A DNA stretch of 64,000 bases from Ideonella oryzae (GTDB lineage: Bacteria; Pseudomonadota; Gammaproteobacteria; Burkholderiales; Burkholderiaceae_C): assembly GCF_024055665.1 (NCBI RefSeq), contig NZ_JAMXMC010000010.1, positions 124,001-188,000 on the forward strand, read 5' to 3'. The notes beneath the pieces were generated by a model, which was given only the letters and a program-made list of their open reading frames with translations, was not told the origin of the DNA and made no database searches. The position numbers were made by a program, and so were the translations under genes. Of this stretch, positions 49,437 through 59,019 are shown piece after piece (positions within the stretch are counted from its first letter, which is position 1; each line of letters starts with the position of its first letter).

Positions 49437-50093
49437 ATGAAGCCCGCGACGCGCATTTCCCCACGACATGCCTCCCTGGCCCTCGGCGCGGTCCTCTGCG
49501 CCCTGCTCACTGCCTGCGCAACCCCCCAAACGGCGGCTCCCGCCCCGGCCCCCGCCGCTCCCACGCTGGAGTCCTATCTCTCGCAGGCCACCCAGGCCCA
49601 AGCCGATGGCCAACGCGAGAAAGCACGTGGCTTCTACCGCGACGCAGCCAAGGCCTATCCGACCGACAAGACGCCCTGGCTGAAGCTGGCCGAGGACTAC
49701 TTCGCTGCCGGTGACTATGGCAACGCCGTGCTGGCCGGCCAGGAGGCGCTGGAGCGCGATCCGCAGGACACGACCGCCAACAGCCTGCTGGCCGTCAGCG
49801 GCCTGCGCATCACCGCCGGCTCCCTGAAGGCCTTGCGCAAGGACGCCGAGTACCCCGTGGGCTCCCGCGAAGAGGCCCTGGCCGTGACCCGCTCCCTGCG
49901 CGAGACGCTGGGCGAGACCGCCCTGCTGCCCATCGTGCAGCCGGGCAGCGAGCCGCCCAAGCCCAAGGTGGCGCCCAAGCGCCGCGCGGTGGCCCCGCAG
50001 CCGACCGCCCCTGCGCCCGCCAGCGCCTCGGCAGCGGTCCATCCGGCACCAGCCGCCACTGCGGGTGGCAACCCGCTCGACAAGCTCAAGTGA
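49437..50093 (+). CDS. TPR-containing lipoprotein of the T6SS locus
   Basis: A 218-aa putative outer-membrane lipoprotein. The signal peptide ends in lipobox LTAC, then comes a Pro/Ala linker and a helical-repeat region (about 45-125) with TPR-like pairs (YLSQATQAQADGQREKARGFYRDA-type and WLKLAEDYFAAGDYGNAVLA, given here only in part). The tail is Lys/Pro/Ala-rich. ATG 49437 has GGAG at 49427-49430, six nt away, so it is favoured over ATG 49425. It heads the tssB operon. Such lipoproteins occur in Burkholderiales T6SS loci; the role is unclear. Confidence 0.85.
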   Translation: MKPATRISPRHASLALGAVLCALLTACATPQTAAPAPAPAAPTLESYLSQATQAQADGQREKARGFYRDAAKAYPTDKTPWLKLAEDYFAAGDYGNAVLAGQEALERDPQDTTANSLLAVSGLRITAGSLKALRKDAEYPVGSREEALAVTRSLRETLGETALLPIVQPGSEPPKPKVAPKRRAVAPQPTAPAPASASAAVHPAPAATAGGNPLDKLK

Positions 50094-50126
50094 GCTGCAT
50101 CACCCCTCGCAAGCAAAGGAATGCCC

Positions 50127-50645
50127 ATGGCCAAGAAGGACAGTGTTCAGAAGCGGCTTGAGAAGGTTCGCCCCCCGCGGGTGCAACTCAGCTATGACGT
50201 GCAGGTCGGTGATGCCATCGAACAGAAGGAATTGCCCTTCGTGGTCGGCGTGCTGGGGGAGTTCTCCGGCCAGGCCGACCCGGACAAACCTCTGCCCAAG
50301 CTGAAGGACCGCAAGTTCGTCAATGTCGACCTCGACAACTTCGACGATGTGATGGCCGGCATGGCGCCCAAGACCTCGTTCCGGGCAAAGAACAAGCTGA
50401 GTCCCGAAGGCGGCGAATTCGGCGTGAACCTCGAGTTCAAGTCCATGGAGGACTTCCGGCCCGAATCCGTCGTGCAGCAGGTGGAGCCGCTGCGTCGCCT
50501 GCTGGAGGCGCGCACCAAGCTTTCCGACCTGCGCAACAAGCTGGCCGGCAACGAGAAGCTCGACGATCTGCTGACCGAGGTGCTCTCCAGCACCGAGAAG
50601 CTGCAGCAGCTCGGCGCGGAAGCCGCCCCGACCGACAAGGAGTGA
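50127..50645 (+). CDS. tssB: Type VI secretion sheath small subunit TssB (VipA)
   Basis: A 172-aa sheath protein that pairs with TssC in the contractile tail. Family text: RVQLSYDVQVGDAIEQKELP, FVVGVLGEFSG, and FRAKNKLSPEGGEFGVNLEF. AAAGGA at 50115-50120 directly abuts an ATG at 50121 but is six nt from ATG 50127, so 50127 is the likelier start. It lies 33 bp after the TPR lipoprotein gene and 2 bp before tssC, the usual tight tssBC pair. Confidence 0.96.
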   Translation: MAKKDSVQKRLEKVRPPRVQLSYDVQVGDAIEQKELPFVVGVLGEFSGQADPDKPLPKLKDRKFVNVDLDNFDDVMAGMAPKTSFRAKNKLSPEGGEFGVNLEFKSMEDFRPESVVQQVEPLRRLLEARTKLSDLRNKLAGNEKLDDLLTEVLSSTEKLQQLGAEAAPTDKE

Positions 50646-50647
50646 CC

Positions 50648-52138
50648 ATGAGCGAAGCCCTCCTCAGCGCCGCCGCAGCCGGTGCGGCCACCGCCGAAGC
50701 CAGCCCGCTGCTCGACCAGATCGTCGCGCAAAGCAAGGTGGCCCGCTCGGACGTCGAACACGCCCGTGCCAGGGACATCATTTCCGAACTCGTGCGCGAG
50801 GTGATGGCCGGTACCGTCACGGTGTCGGACAACCTCAGCGTGACGCTGGATGCCCGCGTGGCCGAACTCGATGCCCTGATCTCCGCCCAGCTCAGCGAGA
50901 TCATGCACCACCCGGCCTTCCAGAAGCTGGAATCGACATGGACCGGCCTGCACTACCTGTGCCGCCACACCTCCACCAGCGCCGGCATGAAGATCCAGGT
51001 CTTCAACGCCACCAAGAAAGAGCTGATCAAGGACTTCAAGACCGCGATCGACTTCGACCAGAGCGCGCTGTTCAAGAAGGTCTACGAGGAAGAGTTCGGC
51101 ACCTTCGGCGGTGCGCCCTTCGGCACGCTGATCGGCGACTTCGAGGTCTCGCGCCAGCCCGAAGACATGTACTTCATCGAGCAGATGTCGCACGTGGCCG
51201 CCGCGGCCCACGCGCCCTTCATCTCGGCCGCGTCGCCCGAGCTCTTCGGCCTGGAGACCTACACCGACCTGGGCAAGCCGCGCGATCTGGCCAAGGTCTT
51301 CGACACGGTCGATTACGCCAAGTGGCGCTCCTTCCGTGATTCCGAAGACTCGCGCTACGTGGGCCTGACCGTGCCACGTTTCCTCGGCCGACTGCCCTTC
51401 AACCCCAAGGACGGCACCGCCACCGAAGGCTTCAACTTCGTCGAAGACGTCGATGGCTCCGACCACGGCAAGTACCTGTGGGTCAACGCCGCCTACGCCA
51501 TGGGCGCGCGCCTGACGGCGGCCTTCGAGAACTACGGCTGGTGCGCCGCCATCCGTGGCGTCGAAGGCGGTGGCCTGGTCGAGGACCTGCCGACCCACAC
51601 CTTCAAGACCGACGAGGGCGAGGTGGCCCTGAAGTGCCCGACCGAAATCGCCATCACCGACCGGCGTGAGAAGGAGCTCAGCGACCTCGGCTTCATCCCC
51701 CTGGTGCACTGCAAGAACACCGACTACGCCGCCTTCTTCGGCACCCAGTCGGCCCAGCGCGCCAAGAAGTACGACAGCGATGCCGCCAACGCCAATGCGG
51801 TGCTCTCGGCCCAGTTGCAGTACATGTTCAGCGTCTGCCGCATCGCCCACTACCTGAAGGCCATGATGCGCGACAAGGTGGGCAGCTTCGCCTCCGCGGC
51901 CAACATCGAGGAATTCCTCAGCCGCTGGATCCGCCAGTACGTGGTGGAGGACGACAACGCCACCCAGGAAACCAAGGCCACCTACCCGCTGCGCGAGGCC
52001 AGCATCCAGGTTTCCGAGGTGCCGGGCCGCCCCGGCACCTATCGCGCCGTGTCGTTCATCCGGCCGCATTTCCAGCTCGACGAGCTTTCCGTGTCCCTTC
52101 GTCTCGTCGCCGAGCTGCCGCAGTCCCAGAAGGGCTAA
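50648..52138 (+). CDS. tssC: Type VI secretion sheath large subunit TssC (VipB)
   Basis: A 496-aa sheath protein. Typical blocks: FQKLESTWTGLHYLCRHTST, FGTLIGDFEVSRQPEDMYFI, FLGRLPFNPKDGTATEGFNF and the C-terminal FIRPHFQLDELSVSLRLVAE. ATG 50648 has AGGAG six nt upstream; the GTG at 50642 in the same frame is less likely. The C-terminal region contains the handshake strands needed for contraction. Co-translated with tssB and followed 36 bp later by hcp. Confidence 0.97.
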   Translation: MSEALLSAAAAGAATAEASPLLDQIVAQSKVARSDVEHARARDIISELVREVMAGTVTVSDNLSVTLDARVAELDALISAQLSEIMHHPAFQKLESTWTGLHYLCRHTSTSAGMKIQVFNATKKELIKDFKTAIDFDQSALFKKVYEEEFGTFGGAPFGTLIGDFEVSRQPEDMYFIEQMSHVAAAAHAPFISAASPELFGLETYTDLGKPRDLAKVFDTVDYAKWRSFRDSEDSRYVGLTVPRFLGRLPFNPKDGTATEGFNFVEDVDGSDHGKYLWVNAAYAMGARLTAAFENYGWCAAIRGVEGGGLVEDLPTHTFKTDEGEVALKCPTEIAITDRREKELSDLGFIPLVHCKNTDYAAFFGTQSAQRAKKYDSDAANANAVLSAQLQYMFSVCRIAHYLKAMMRDKVGSFASAANIEEFLSRWIRQYVVEDDNATQETKATYPLREASIQVSEVPGRPGTYRAVSFIRPHFQLDELSVSLRLVAELPQSQKG

Positions 52139-52174
52139 ACACAACCGCTGTCATCACAAGGAGTGAAAAGAACC

Positions 52175-52693
52175 ATGAAGGATATCTACGTCAAGTTCGA
52201 AGGCGCCAGCGAACTGGAAGGCGACAGTACCGACCAGAAGCACATCAAGGAAATCGAGGTCTCCTCGTTCCAGCACTACGTGCGCCAACCCAAGTCGTCC
52301 AGCGCCTCGTCCGCCGGCGGTCACACCGCCGAGCGCACCGAGCACGGCGAAATGGTCTTCACCAAGGACATCGACAAGGCCACGTCCAAGCTGAACCGTG
52401 CCTGCTCGGCCGGTACGGTGTACCCCAAGGTCACCATCACCTTCTACCGCGCCTACGGCGGCAAGAGCGCCACCTCGACCTCGCAGTCGCGCGTGGACTA
52501 CTACAAGATCGTGCTGGAAGACGTGGTGGTCTCCTCCGTGCAGACCGTGATCTCGGAAGGCGAACTGCCGGCTGAGACCTTCGGCCTGAAGTACGGAAAG
52601 ATCACCTGGGAATACAAGCAGCACCGCCCGGACGGCTCGACCACCTCCACCGGCGTGGCGGGCTGGGACCTGCGCAAGAACGTCGCGGTCTGA
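52175..52693 (+). CDS. hcp: Type VI secretion tube protein Hcp (TssD)
   Basis: A 172-aa ring-forming tube protein, also a hallmark secreted product. Family pieces: KDIYVKFEGASELEGDS, ERTEHGEMVFTKDIDKATSK and KITWEYKQHRPDGS. ATG 52175 starts at the usual MKDIYVKF-like N-terminus; an upstream in-frame GTG at 52163 lies inside the ribosome site AAGGAG (52158-52163). An intrinsic terminator lies 57 bp past its stop, so hcp may be transcribed far more than downstream tss genes. Confidence 0.96.
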   Translation: MKDIYVKFEGASELEGDSTDQKHIKEIEVSSFQHYVRQPKSSSASSAGGHTAERTEHGEMVFTKDIDKATSKLNRACSAGTVYPKVTITFYRAYGGKSATSTSQSRVDYYKIVLEDVVVSSVQTVISEGELPAETFGLKYGKITWEYKQHRPDGSTTSTGVAGWDLRKNVAV

Positions 52694-52710
52694 TCCCTGC
52701 GGCCACGGCC

Positions 52711-52773
52711 GGGAGACATCCGCGTGCCGGATGTCTTCCCACTGTGCACGGGCGGCCCCAGGGCCGCCCTTTT
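52711..52773 (+). terminator. Double hairpin / intrinsic terminator between hcp and tssE
   Basis: First stem: GGGAGACATCC (52711-52721) pairs with GGATGTCTTCCC (52729-52740) with one bulge. Second stem: a perfect 9-bp GGGCGGCCC / GGGCCGCCC (52750-52769, 2-nt loop) runs into TTTT (52770-52773). It sits between hcp and tssE, on the plus strand. It probably attenuates read-through rather than ending the operon, since tssE has no obvious promoter of its own nearby. Confidence 0.8.
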
Positions 52774-52809
52774 CGCTCTCCCCCATCCCTCCGTTCTTCC
52801 CTGCCTGCC

Positions 52810-53337
52810 ATGGACCTCTTCAGCCCTTCGCTGATGGACAAGCTGCTCGGCGCCGATCTGGACCAGACCACGCGTGCCACGTCCACCCGTCAGCCGCTGC
52901 CCGAAGGCGAGACCACGCTGGCCACCAGCCCGCGCTGGACCGTGCAGCAGATCACCGATTCGGTGGCCCGCGACCTGGAGACCCTGCTCAACGCCCGCCC
53001 CGGCATTGAGGCCGCGGCCATGCCGGAGCATCCGCTGGCTGCCCGCTCGCTGCTGACCTACGGGCTCACCGACCTGAGCGCGCTGAACGTGGCCAGCGAC
53101 CGTGACCGCCTGCGCATCACCGAGGCCATCCGCCGGGCCCTGCAGGTGCATGAACCCCGGCTGACCCAGGTCGAGGTTCAGGTGAAGAAAAGCACACAGG
53201 TCGGCGTCGGCCTGTGCTTCTCCATCCGCGCCCGGCTGCGCCTGGACCCTTGTACCGAATCGGTGGCCTTCGACGCCATGCTGCAGCCCGGATCCAACCA
53301 CTACGCCGTGAGCCGCCGCGACGCGCGGGCCCACTGA
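52810..53337 (+). CDS. tssE: Type VI secretion baseplate protein TssE (gp25-like)
   Basis: A 175-aa gp25-like lysozyme-fold baseplate protein that starts sheath assembly. The gp25 core shows VARDLETLLNARPGIEAAAM and GLTDLSALNVASDRDRLRI, plus the last block EPRLTQVEVQVKKSTQVGVG. ATG 52810 begins at MDLFSPSLMDKLLG, the typical N-terminus; the frame opens earlier at 52744 inside the terminator region. It is followed 28 bp later by tssF. Confidence 0.94.
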   Translation: MDLFSPSLMDKLLGADLDQTTRATSTRQPLPEGETTLATSPRWTVQQITDSVARDLETLLNARPGIEAAAMPEHPLAARSLLTYGLTDLSALNVASDRDRLRITEAIRRALQVHEPRLTQVEVQVKKSTQVGVGLCFSIRARLRLDPCTESVAFDAMLQPGSNHYAVSRRDARAH

Positions 53338-53365
53338 GCGCCCCCAAGCAACAGAGAGATCGCTC

Positions 53366-55213
53366 GTGCAGGATCTTCTGCCCCACTACGAACGGGAACT
53401 GGCCTTCCTGCGGACCCAGGCCGACGAATTCGCCCAGCGCTACCCGCGTATTGCCGGCCGCCTGTCGGTCAATGGCGAGGTGCTGCAGGATCCGCATGTG
53501 GAGCGGATGATCCAGTCCTTCGCGCTGCTGGGTGCGCGCATCCACAAGCGGCTGGACGACGATTTCCCGCTGTTCACCGAAGCCCTGCTGGGGGTGCTCT
53601 ACCCCCATTACCTGCGGCCTTTCCCCGCCTGTTCGATCGCCTGCTTCGAGCTGGGTCCGACGGCCGCGCAGATGAGCCAGGGCCAGACCCTGCCGCGCGG
53701 CACCGCCCTGCACAGCCGGCCGCTGCGGGGCGTGACCTGCCGCTTCCAGACCACGGCGCCGGCCCAGGTGCTGCCGGTGCGCCTCAGCCAGGCCCGGCTG
53801 CAGACCACCGCCGCCGTGCCGGCCGGCACCGTCATCCCGCCCACCGCCACCTCGCTGCTGTCCCTGCAGTTCGATCTGCTGTCGCCGCAGGCCAGCTTTG
53901 CCGGCCTGGGCGTGCCCCACCTGCGCCTGTACCTGGACGGCGATCCTTCGCTGGTCACGGCCCTGCGCGAGACACTGTCCGACAAGGCGGTGGCCCTGCT
54001 CTACCAGACCCAGGCCCACGGCCCCTGGCAGGGGGACCGTCAGGCCCGCCTGGCGCCGGTGGGCTTTGCCGAGGACGAAGCCCTGGTGGACTTCGACCAG
54101 CGCTCGCACCCCGCCTACCGCCTGCTCACCGAGTACTTCGCCTTCGCGGACAAGTTCAACTTCGTGGACCTGCCGCTCTCGCCCAGCGCCTGCGAAGCCG
54201 CCGGCCGCACACTGACCGTCCACATCGCGCTGGCCGGCCTGCGCCCCGACAGCCACGAAAGCCGCCTGCTGGAGCTGGTGAGCGCCCGCAACCTGGTGCT
54301 CGGCTGTGCTCCCGTCATCAACCTGTTTGCCACCCGGGCCGACCCGATCCGCATCACCCACGACAAAACGCTCTACCCGGTGCTGCCGGATGGTCGCCGG
54401 GCCTTCGGCCACGAGGTCTACGCGATCGACCAGGTCTACCGCGTGCACCAGACCCCCGAAGGCGAATCCATCCAGACCTTCAAGCCCTTCTACTCGCTGC
54501 AGCACGACGACCTGCTGCGCGAAGGCGAAACCGCCGGACGCTACTGGTACAGCCAGCGCCAGCCGGTGTCGGCCGGGCAAAGCCCGGGCTACGAGACCGA
54601 GATCGGCCTGGTGGACCTGCAGTTCAACCCGTCCCTGCCGCAGACGGACACCCTGTCCATCGACGTGCGGGCCACCAACCGCGACCTGCCCCACCAGATG
54701 AGCATCGGGCAACCCGGCGGCGACCTGTTCGCCGAAGGGGGCGGCCCCTGGCGCGAGATCCGCCTGCTGCGCCGGCCCACGCTGACCCAGCGCTTCGAGG
54801 CCGACCATGGCGCGCTCTGGCGGCTGGTGTCGCACCTGTCGCTCAACCATCTGACGCTCAGCGCCAGCGGGCTGGACGGGCTCAAGGAGGTGCTGCGCCT
54901 GTACGACCTGCCACGCAGCCCGCACAACGAGCGGCTCATCGACGGCCTGGTGGCGGTGGACTACCGCCTGGCCCAGGCCTGCCTGCCCGGCAAGCCCTTC
55001 GCCACCTTCGTGCGCGGCACCGAGGTGCGCCTGACCGTCAACGAGCAGGCCTTCGTCGGCGGGGGCCTGCACCTGTTCGCCCAGGTGCTGGACCGCTTCC
55101 TCGGCCTGTACGCCCATCTCAACACCTTCGTGCAGCTGAAGCTGGTGTCCCAGCGCAGCGGCGAGGTCTTGGTCAGCTGCCCGCGCCGCAGCGGCGACCA
55201 GGCGCTGATCTGA
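53366..55213 (+). CDS. tssF: Type VI secretion baseplate protein TssF
   Basis: A 615-aa wedge protein of the T6SS baseplate that works with TssG. Family text: LPHYERELAFLRTQADEFAQ near the start, RIAGRLSVNGEVLQDPHVER, and GVLYPHYLRPFPACSIACFE. The start is GTG at 53366, preceded by an AGAGAG purine run. Length matches the family. The stop at 55213 lies 8 bp before tssG. Confidence 0.95.
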   Translation: MQDLLPHYERELAFLRTQADEFAQRYPRIAGRLSVNGEVLQDPHVERMIQSFALLGARIHKRLDDDFPLFTEALLGVLYPHYLRPFPACSIACFELGPTAAQMSQGQTLPRGTALHSRPLRGVTCRFQTTAPAQVLPVRLSQARLQTTAAVPAGTVIPPTATSLLSLQFDLLSPQASFAGLGVPHLRLYLDGDPSLVTALRETLSDKAVALLYQTQAHGPWQGDRQARLAPVGFAEDEALVDFDQRSHPAYRLLTEYFAFADKFNFVDLPLSPSACEAAGRTLTVHIALAGLRPDSHESRLLELVSARNLVLGCAPVINLFATRADPIRITHDKTLYPVLPDGRRAFGHEVYAIDQVYRVHQTPEGESIQTFKPFYSLQHDDLLREGETAGRYWYSQRQPVSAGQSPGYETEIGLVDLQFNPSLPQTDTLSIDVRATNRDLPHQMSIGQPGGDLFAEGGGPWREIRLLRRPTLTQRFEADHGALWRLVSHLSLNHLTLSASGLDGLKEVLRLYDLPRSPHNERLIDGLVAVDYRLAQACLPGKPFATFVRGTEVRLTVNEQAFVGGGLHLFAQVLDRFLGLYAHLNTFVQLKLVSQRSGEVLVSCPRRSGDQALI

Positions 55214-55221
55214 GGCCGGCC

Positions 55222-56307
55222 ATGAAGCGCGAGGAAGCCTCCACGCTCGGCGCCGGCCCCACGCTGACGGGCCCGGCGCGACTGGCCCCGCAGGCCCCGG
55301 TAGAGCGGCTGCTGCAGGACCCTTCGCCGTTCGCCTTCCACCAGGCGGTGCGCCTGCTGCAACGCTGGCAAGCCCAGCCCGCGGCCCCAGGCACCCCGCC
55401 CGCCCCCGAGCTGCGCTTTCGCAACTCGCTGTCCCTGGCCTTCCCGCCCAGCGAGATCGCCGACCTGAAGACCGACGCGGCAGAGGGCGAGGCACCGCGG
55501 CGCATCGAGATCACGCCAGCCTTTGTCGGCCTGCTGGGCGTCACCGGCACCCTGCCGCTGGCCTACACCGAGCAGGTGCAGGCGCGCGAGACCCACGCGC
55601 GCGACGGCGCCGCCCGCGCCTTCTTCGACATCTTCCAGCACCGCACCGTCTCCCTGCTGCATGCGGCCTGGCGCAAGCACCGCCTGCCGCTGGCCCACGA
55701 AGCCGCCCCGGGCGATGCCTTCCGCCCCCTGCTGCTGGCCCTGGCCGGCCTGGGCCTGCCCGGCCTGTCCAACCGCTTGCAGCCCGGCCAGGGCGCGGTG
55801 GCCGACGATGCCCTGGCCCACTACGCCGGCGCCCTGCAGCAGCGGGTGGTCAGCGCACCGCAGCTGCAGCGCCTGTTGGCCGACTACTTCGGCGTGCCGG
55901 TGCTGCTGCAGTCCTTTGCCGGCCGCTGGTTCCCGGTGGAGGCCGCCAACCAGAGCCGGCTGGGCCTGGGCGCGGTCACACTGGGCGAGGACGCCCTGGT
56001 GGGCGAGCGCCTGTGGCAGCGCGATCTGCGCGTGCGCCTGACCCTGGGGCCCCTCAGCCGCGCCCAGCAGGCCCGCTTCCTGCCCGGCGGGCCGGGCGCA
56101 GTGGCCCTCCAGGAGCTGCTGACCCTGGCCACCGGCCTGTCGCTGGAATACGAAATCCACCTGTGCCTGCGCGCCCGCGACGTGCAACCCGCCCGCCTGG
56201 GCGGCGATGCCGACACCCCGGCCCAGCTCGGCTGGAACACCTACCTGCTCTCCCAGCCCAGCCCCGTGGACCGCACCGAGGCGGCCTACGACATCCACGC
56301 GGCCTGA
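55222..56307 (+). CDS. tssG: Type VI secretion baseplate protein TssG
   Basis: A 361-aa baseplate protein that binds TssF two to one in the wedge. Typical features: PFAFHQAVRLLQRWQAQPA near the start, LRFRNSLSLAFPPSEIADL, GLLGVTGTLPLAYTEQVQAR and the C-terminal LGWNTYLLSQ. The ATG at 55222 is 8 bp after the tssF stop, so the genes are probably coupled. No abnormal features. Confidence 0.94.
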   Translation: MKREEASTLGAGPTLTGPARLAPQAPVERLLQDPSPFAFHQAVRLLQRWQAQPAAPGTPPAPELRFRNSLSLAFPPSEIADLKTDAAEGEAPRRIEITPAFVGLLGVTGTLPLAYTEQVQARETHARDGAARAFFDIFQHRTVSLLHAAWRKHRLPLAHEAAPGDAFRPLLLALAGLGLPGLSNRLQPGQGAVADDALAHYAGALQQRVVSAPQLQRLLADYFGVPVLLQSFAGRWFPVEAANQSRLGLGAVTLGEDALVGERLWQRDLRVRLTLGPLSRAQQARFLPGGPGAVALQELLTLATGLSLEYEIHLCLRARDVQPARLGGDADTPAQLGWNTYLLSQPSPVDRTEAAYDIHAA

Positions 56308-56345
56308 GCCCCAGAACACGCCCACCGATTGCAGCCACCGTCACC

Positions 56346-58994
56346 ATGACCAATCTGAAGACCCTGATCGCCAAGCTCGACCCCGTGTGCCGCCAAGCGG
56401 CCGAGCGCGCCGCCTCGATCACCCTGTCCCACGGCCACCACGAGGTGGACATCGAGCACCTGCTGCTGGCCCTGCTGGAGAACCCGCGCGGCGACCTGGT
56501 GGTGGCCTGCCGCCGCTGGGGCGTGGCCACCGAGGCCCTGCAGGCCGACCTGCAGCGCGAGCTGGCCCGCCTGCGCAACGGCAACACCCGCACCCCCGTG
56601 TTCGGCACCCGCCTGCTGACCCTGCTGGAGCAGGCCTGGCTGATCGCCTCGCTGGACACGCTGGACCCGCGCATCCGCAGCGCCCACCTGTTACTGGCCC
56701 TGCTGACCGAGCCCACGCTGAGCCAGCTGGCCCAGCGCAGCAGCCCGTGCTTCGGCCAGATGAAGGCCGACGATCTCAAGCACCGGCTGGACGCGGTGAC
56801 CGCCGGTTCGGACGAGGCCCGCCCAAGCGCCGCGACCACCGGCACCACCGCCGGTGAAGCGGCCGAGTCACCCGCCGCCGCAGGCCCCAGCGCCACGCCG
56901 GCCCTGGACCAGTTCACCACCAACCTGACCCAACGCGCCCGCGACGGCAAGATCGACCCGGTGATCGGCCGTGACGCCGAGATCCGCCAGGCCATCGACA
57001 TCCTGATGCGCCGACGCCAGAACAACCCCATCCTGACCGGCGAGGCCGGCGTGGGCAAGACGGCCGTGGTGGAAGGCCTGGCCCTGCGCATCGCCGCGGG
57101 CGACGTGCCGCCGCCGCTGCAGGGCGTGGCCCTGCACGTGCTGGACCTGGGCCTGCTGCAGGCCGGCGCCAGCGTGAAGGGCGAGTTCGAGAACCGACTG
57201 AAGAACGTGATCGACGAGGTCAAGAAGAGTCCGCACCCGATCATCCTGTTCATCGACGAAGCCCACACCATGATCGGCGCCGGCGGCCAGGCCGGGCAGA
57301 ACGACGCGGCCAACCTGCTCAAACCCGCCCTGGCCCGCGGTGAGCTGCGCACCGTGGCCGCCACCACCTGGAGCGAATACAAGAAGTACTTCGAGAAGGA
57401 CGCCGCCCTGGCCCGCCGCTTCCAGGTCATCAAGGTGGAAGAGCCCAGCGAGGAGCTGGCCGCGGCCATGCTGCGCGGCATGGCCCCGCTGATGGAGAAG
57501 CACTTCGGCGTGCGCATCCGCGACGAGGCCATCACCGAGGCCGTGCGCCTGTCGGCCCGCTACATCACCGGCCGCCAGCTGCCGGACAAGGCCATCAGCG
57601 TGCTGGACACCGCCTGCGCCAAGGTGGCCCTGGGCCAGGCCGCCACGCCCGCCGCGGTGGACGAGCTGCGCAAGCGCCTGGAACGGTTGGCCACCGAGAT
57701 CGGCGCGCTGCAGCGCGAGGCCGCCAGCGGCAGCGACCATGCCGCCCGCCTGAGCGCCCTGCGCACCCAGCGCGACAACGGCCAGGCCGAGCTGGACGCC
57801 CTGCTGCAGCGCCACGAGGCCGAGAGGGCCCTGGTGGGCGAGGTGCAGCAGTTGCGCCAGGACCTGGAGGCTGCCGCCGCCCGCGACCACACCGAACAGG
57901 CGCCGCCCGCCACCCCGCTGCCCGACAAGCTGGCCGCCCTGGACGCGCTGCAGGGTGAAGCCCCGTTGGTGCCGGTGGACGTGGACGGCAATGTGGTGGC
58001 CGCCATCGTCGCCGCCTGGACGGGCATCCCGCTGGGCAAGATGGTCAAGGACGACCTGAAGACCGTGCTGAACCTGCAGCCCCTGCTGGAAGCCCGGGTG
58101 ATCGGCCAGTCCCATGCGCTCGCGGCCATCGCCCAGCGGGTGCGCACCAGCCGCGCCAACCTGGAGGACCCGAACAAGCCCAAGGGCGTGTTCATGTTCA
58201 TCGGCCCCAGCGGCGTGGGCAAGACCGAAACCGCCCTGGCCCTGGCCGACCTGCTCTACGGCGGCGAGAGGAAGCTCATCACCATCAACATGAGCGAGTA
58301 CCAGGAAGCCCATTCCGTCTCCGGCCTGAAGGGCTCACCCCCCGGCTACGTGGGCTACGGCGAAGGCGGTGTGCTGACCGAGGCCGTGCGGCGCCAACCC
58401 TACAGCGTGGTGCTGCTCGACGAGGTCGAGAAGGCCCACCCGGACGTGCTGGAGATGTTCTTCCAGGTCTTCGACAAGGGCGTGATGGACGACGCCGAGG
58501 GCCGCGAGATCGACTTCCGCAACACGCTGATCATCCTGACCAGCAACATCGGCTCCTCGCAGATCATGCAGGCCTGCATGAACAAGCCGGCGGCCGAATA
58601 CCCCGCCCCGGAGGCCCTGGCCGAGGCCCTGCGGCCTGTGCTCTACAAGACCTTCAAGCCCGCCTTCCTGGGCCGCATGAAGGTCATCCCCTACTACGCC
58701 ATCGGCGACGACGCGCTGGACCGCATCATCCGCCTCAAGCTCGACCGCATTGCCGCCCGTGTGAGCGCCCACCACCAGGCCGACTTCGTCTACGACGACA
58801 AGCTGGTGGACGCCGTGCTGGCCCGCTGCACCGAGGTGGACACCGGCGCCCGCAATGTGGACCACATCCTCAATGGCACCCTGCTGCCCGAGATTGCCGG
58901 CCAGGTACTGGCCCGCATGGCCGAGGGCGAGGCCATTCGCCGCATCAAGGTGAGCGCCGCCAAGAGCGGCGACTTCAAATACACGGTGCAGTGA
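56346..58994 (+). CDS. tssH: Type VI secretion ATPase TssH (ClpV)
   Basis: An 882-aa AAA+ ATPase that dismantles contracted sheaths. It has the N-terminal Clp-N domain (EVDIEHLLLALLENPRGDL), the first AAA+ domain (Walker A GEAGVGKTAV, Walker B ILFIDEAHTM), the coiled-coil middle domain (about residues 430-550) and the second AAA+ domain (Walker A GPSGVGKTETA, Walker B VVLLDEVEKAH). ATG 56346 gives the expected N-terminus; the open frame starts at 56013 inside tssG. It follows tssG by 38 bp. Confidence 0.97.
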   Translation: MTNLKTLIAKLDPVCRQAAERAASITLSHGHHEVDIEHLLLALLENPRGDLVVACRRWGVATEALQADLQRELARLRNGNTRTPVFGTRLLTLLEQAWLIASLDTLDPRIRSAHLLLALLTEPTLSQLAQRSSPCFGQMKADDLKHRLDAVTAGSDEARPSAATTGTTAGEAAESPAAAGPSATPALDQFTTNLTQRARDGKIDPVIGRDAEIRQAIDILMRRRQNNPILTGEAGVGKTAVVEGLALRIAAGDVPPPLQGVALHVLDLGLLQAGASVKGEFENRLKNVIDEVKKSPHPIILFIDEAHTMIGAGGQAGQNDAANLLKPALARGELRTVAATTWSEYKKYFEKDAALARRFQVIKVEEPSEELAAAMLRGMAPLMEKHFGVRIRDEAITEAVRLSARYITGRQLPDKAISVLDTACAKVALGQAATPAAVDELRKRLERLATEIGALQREAASGSDHAARLSALRTQRDNGQAELDALLQRHEAERALVGEVQQLRQDLEAAAARDHTEQAPPATPLPDKLAALDALQGEAPLVPVDVDGNVVAAIVAAWTGIPLGKMVKDDLKTVLNLQPLLEARVIGQSHALAAIAQRVRTSRANLEDPNKPKGVFMFIGPSGVGKTETALALADLLYGGERKLITINMSEYQEAHSVSGLKGSPPGYVGYGEGGVLTEAVRRQPYSVVLLDEVEKAHPDVLEMFFQVFDKGVMDDAEGREIDFRNTLIILTSNIGSSQIMQACMNKPAAEYPAPEALAEALRPVLYKTFKPAFLGRMKVIPYYAIGDDALDRIIRLKLDRIAARVSAHHQADFVYDDKLVDAVLARCTEVDTGARNVDHILNGTLLPEIAGQVLARMAEGEAIRRIKVSAAKSGDFKYTVQ

Positions 58995-59019
58995 GACCGC
59001 CCCATGAGAGACACCCCCC

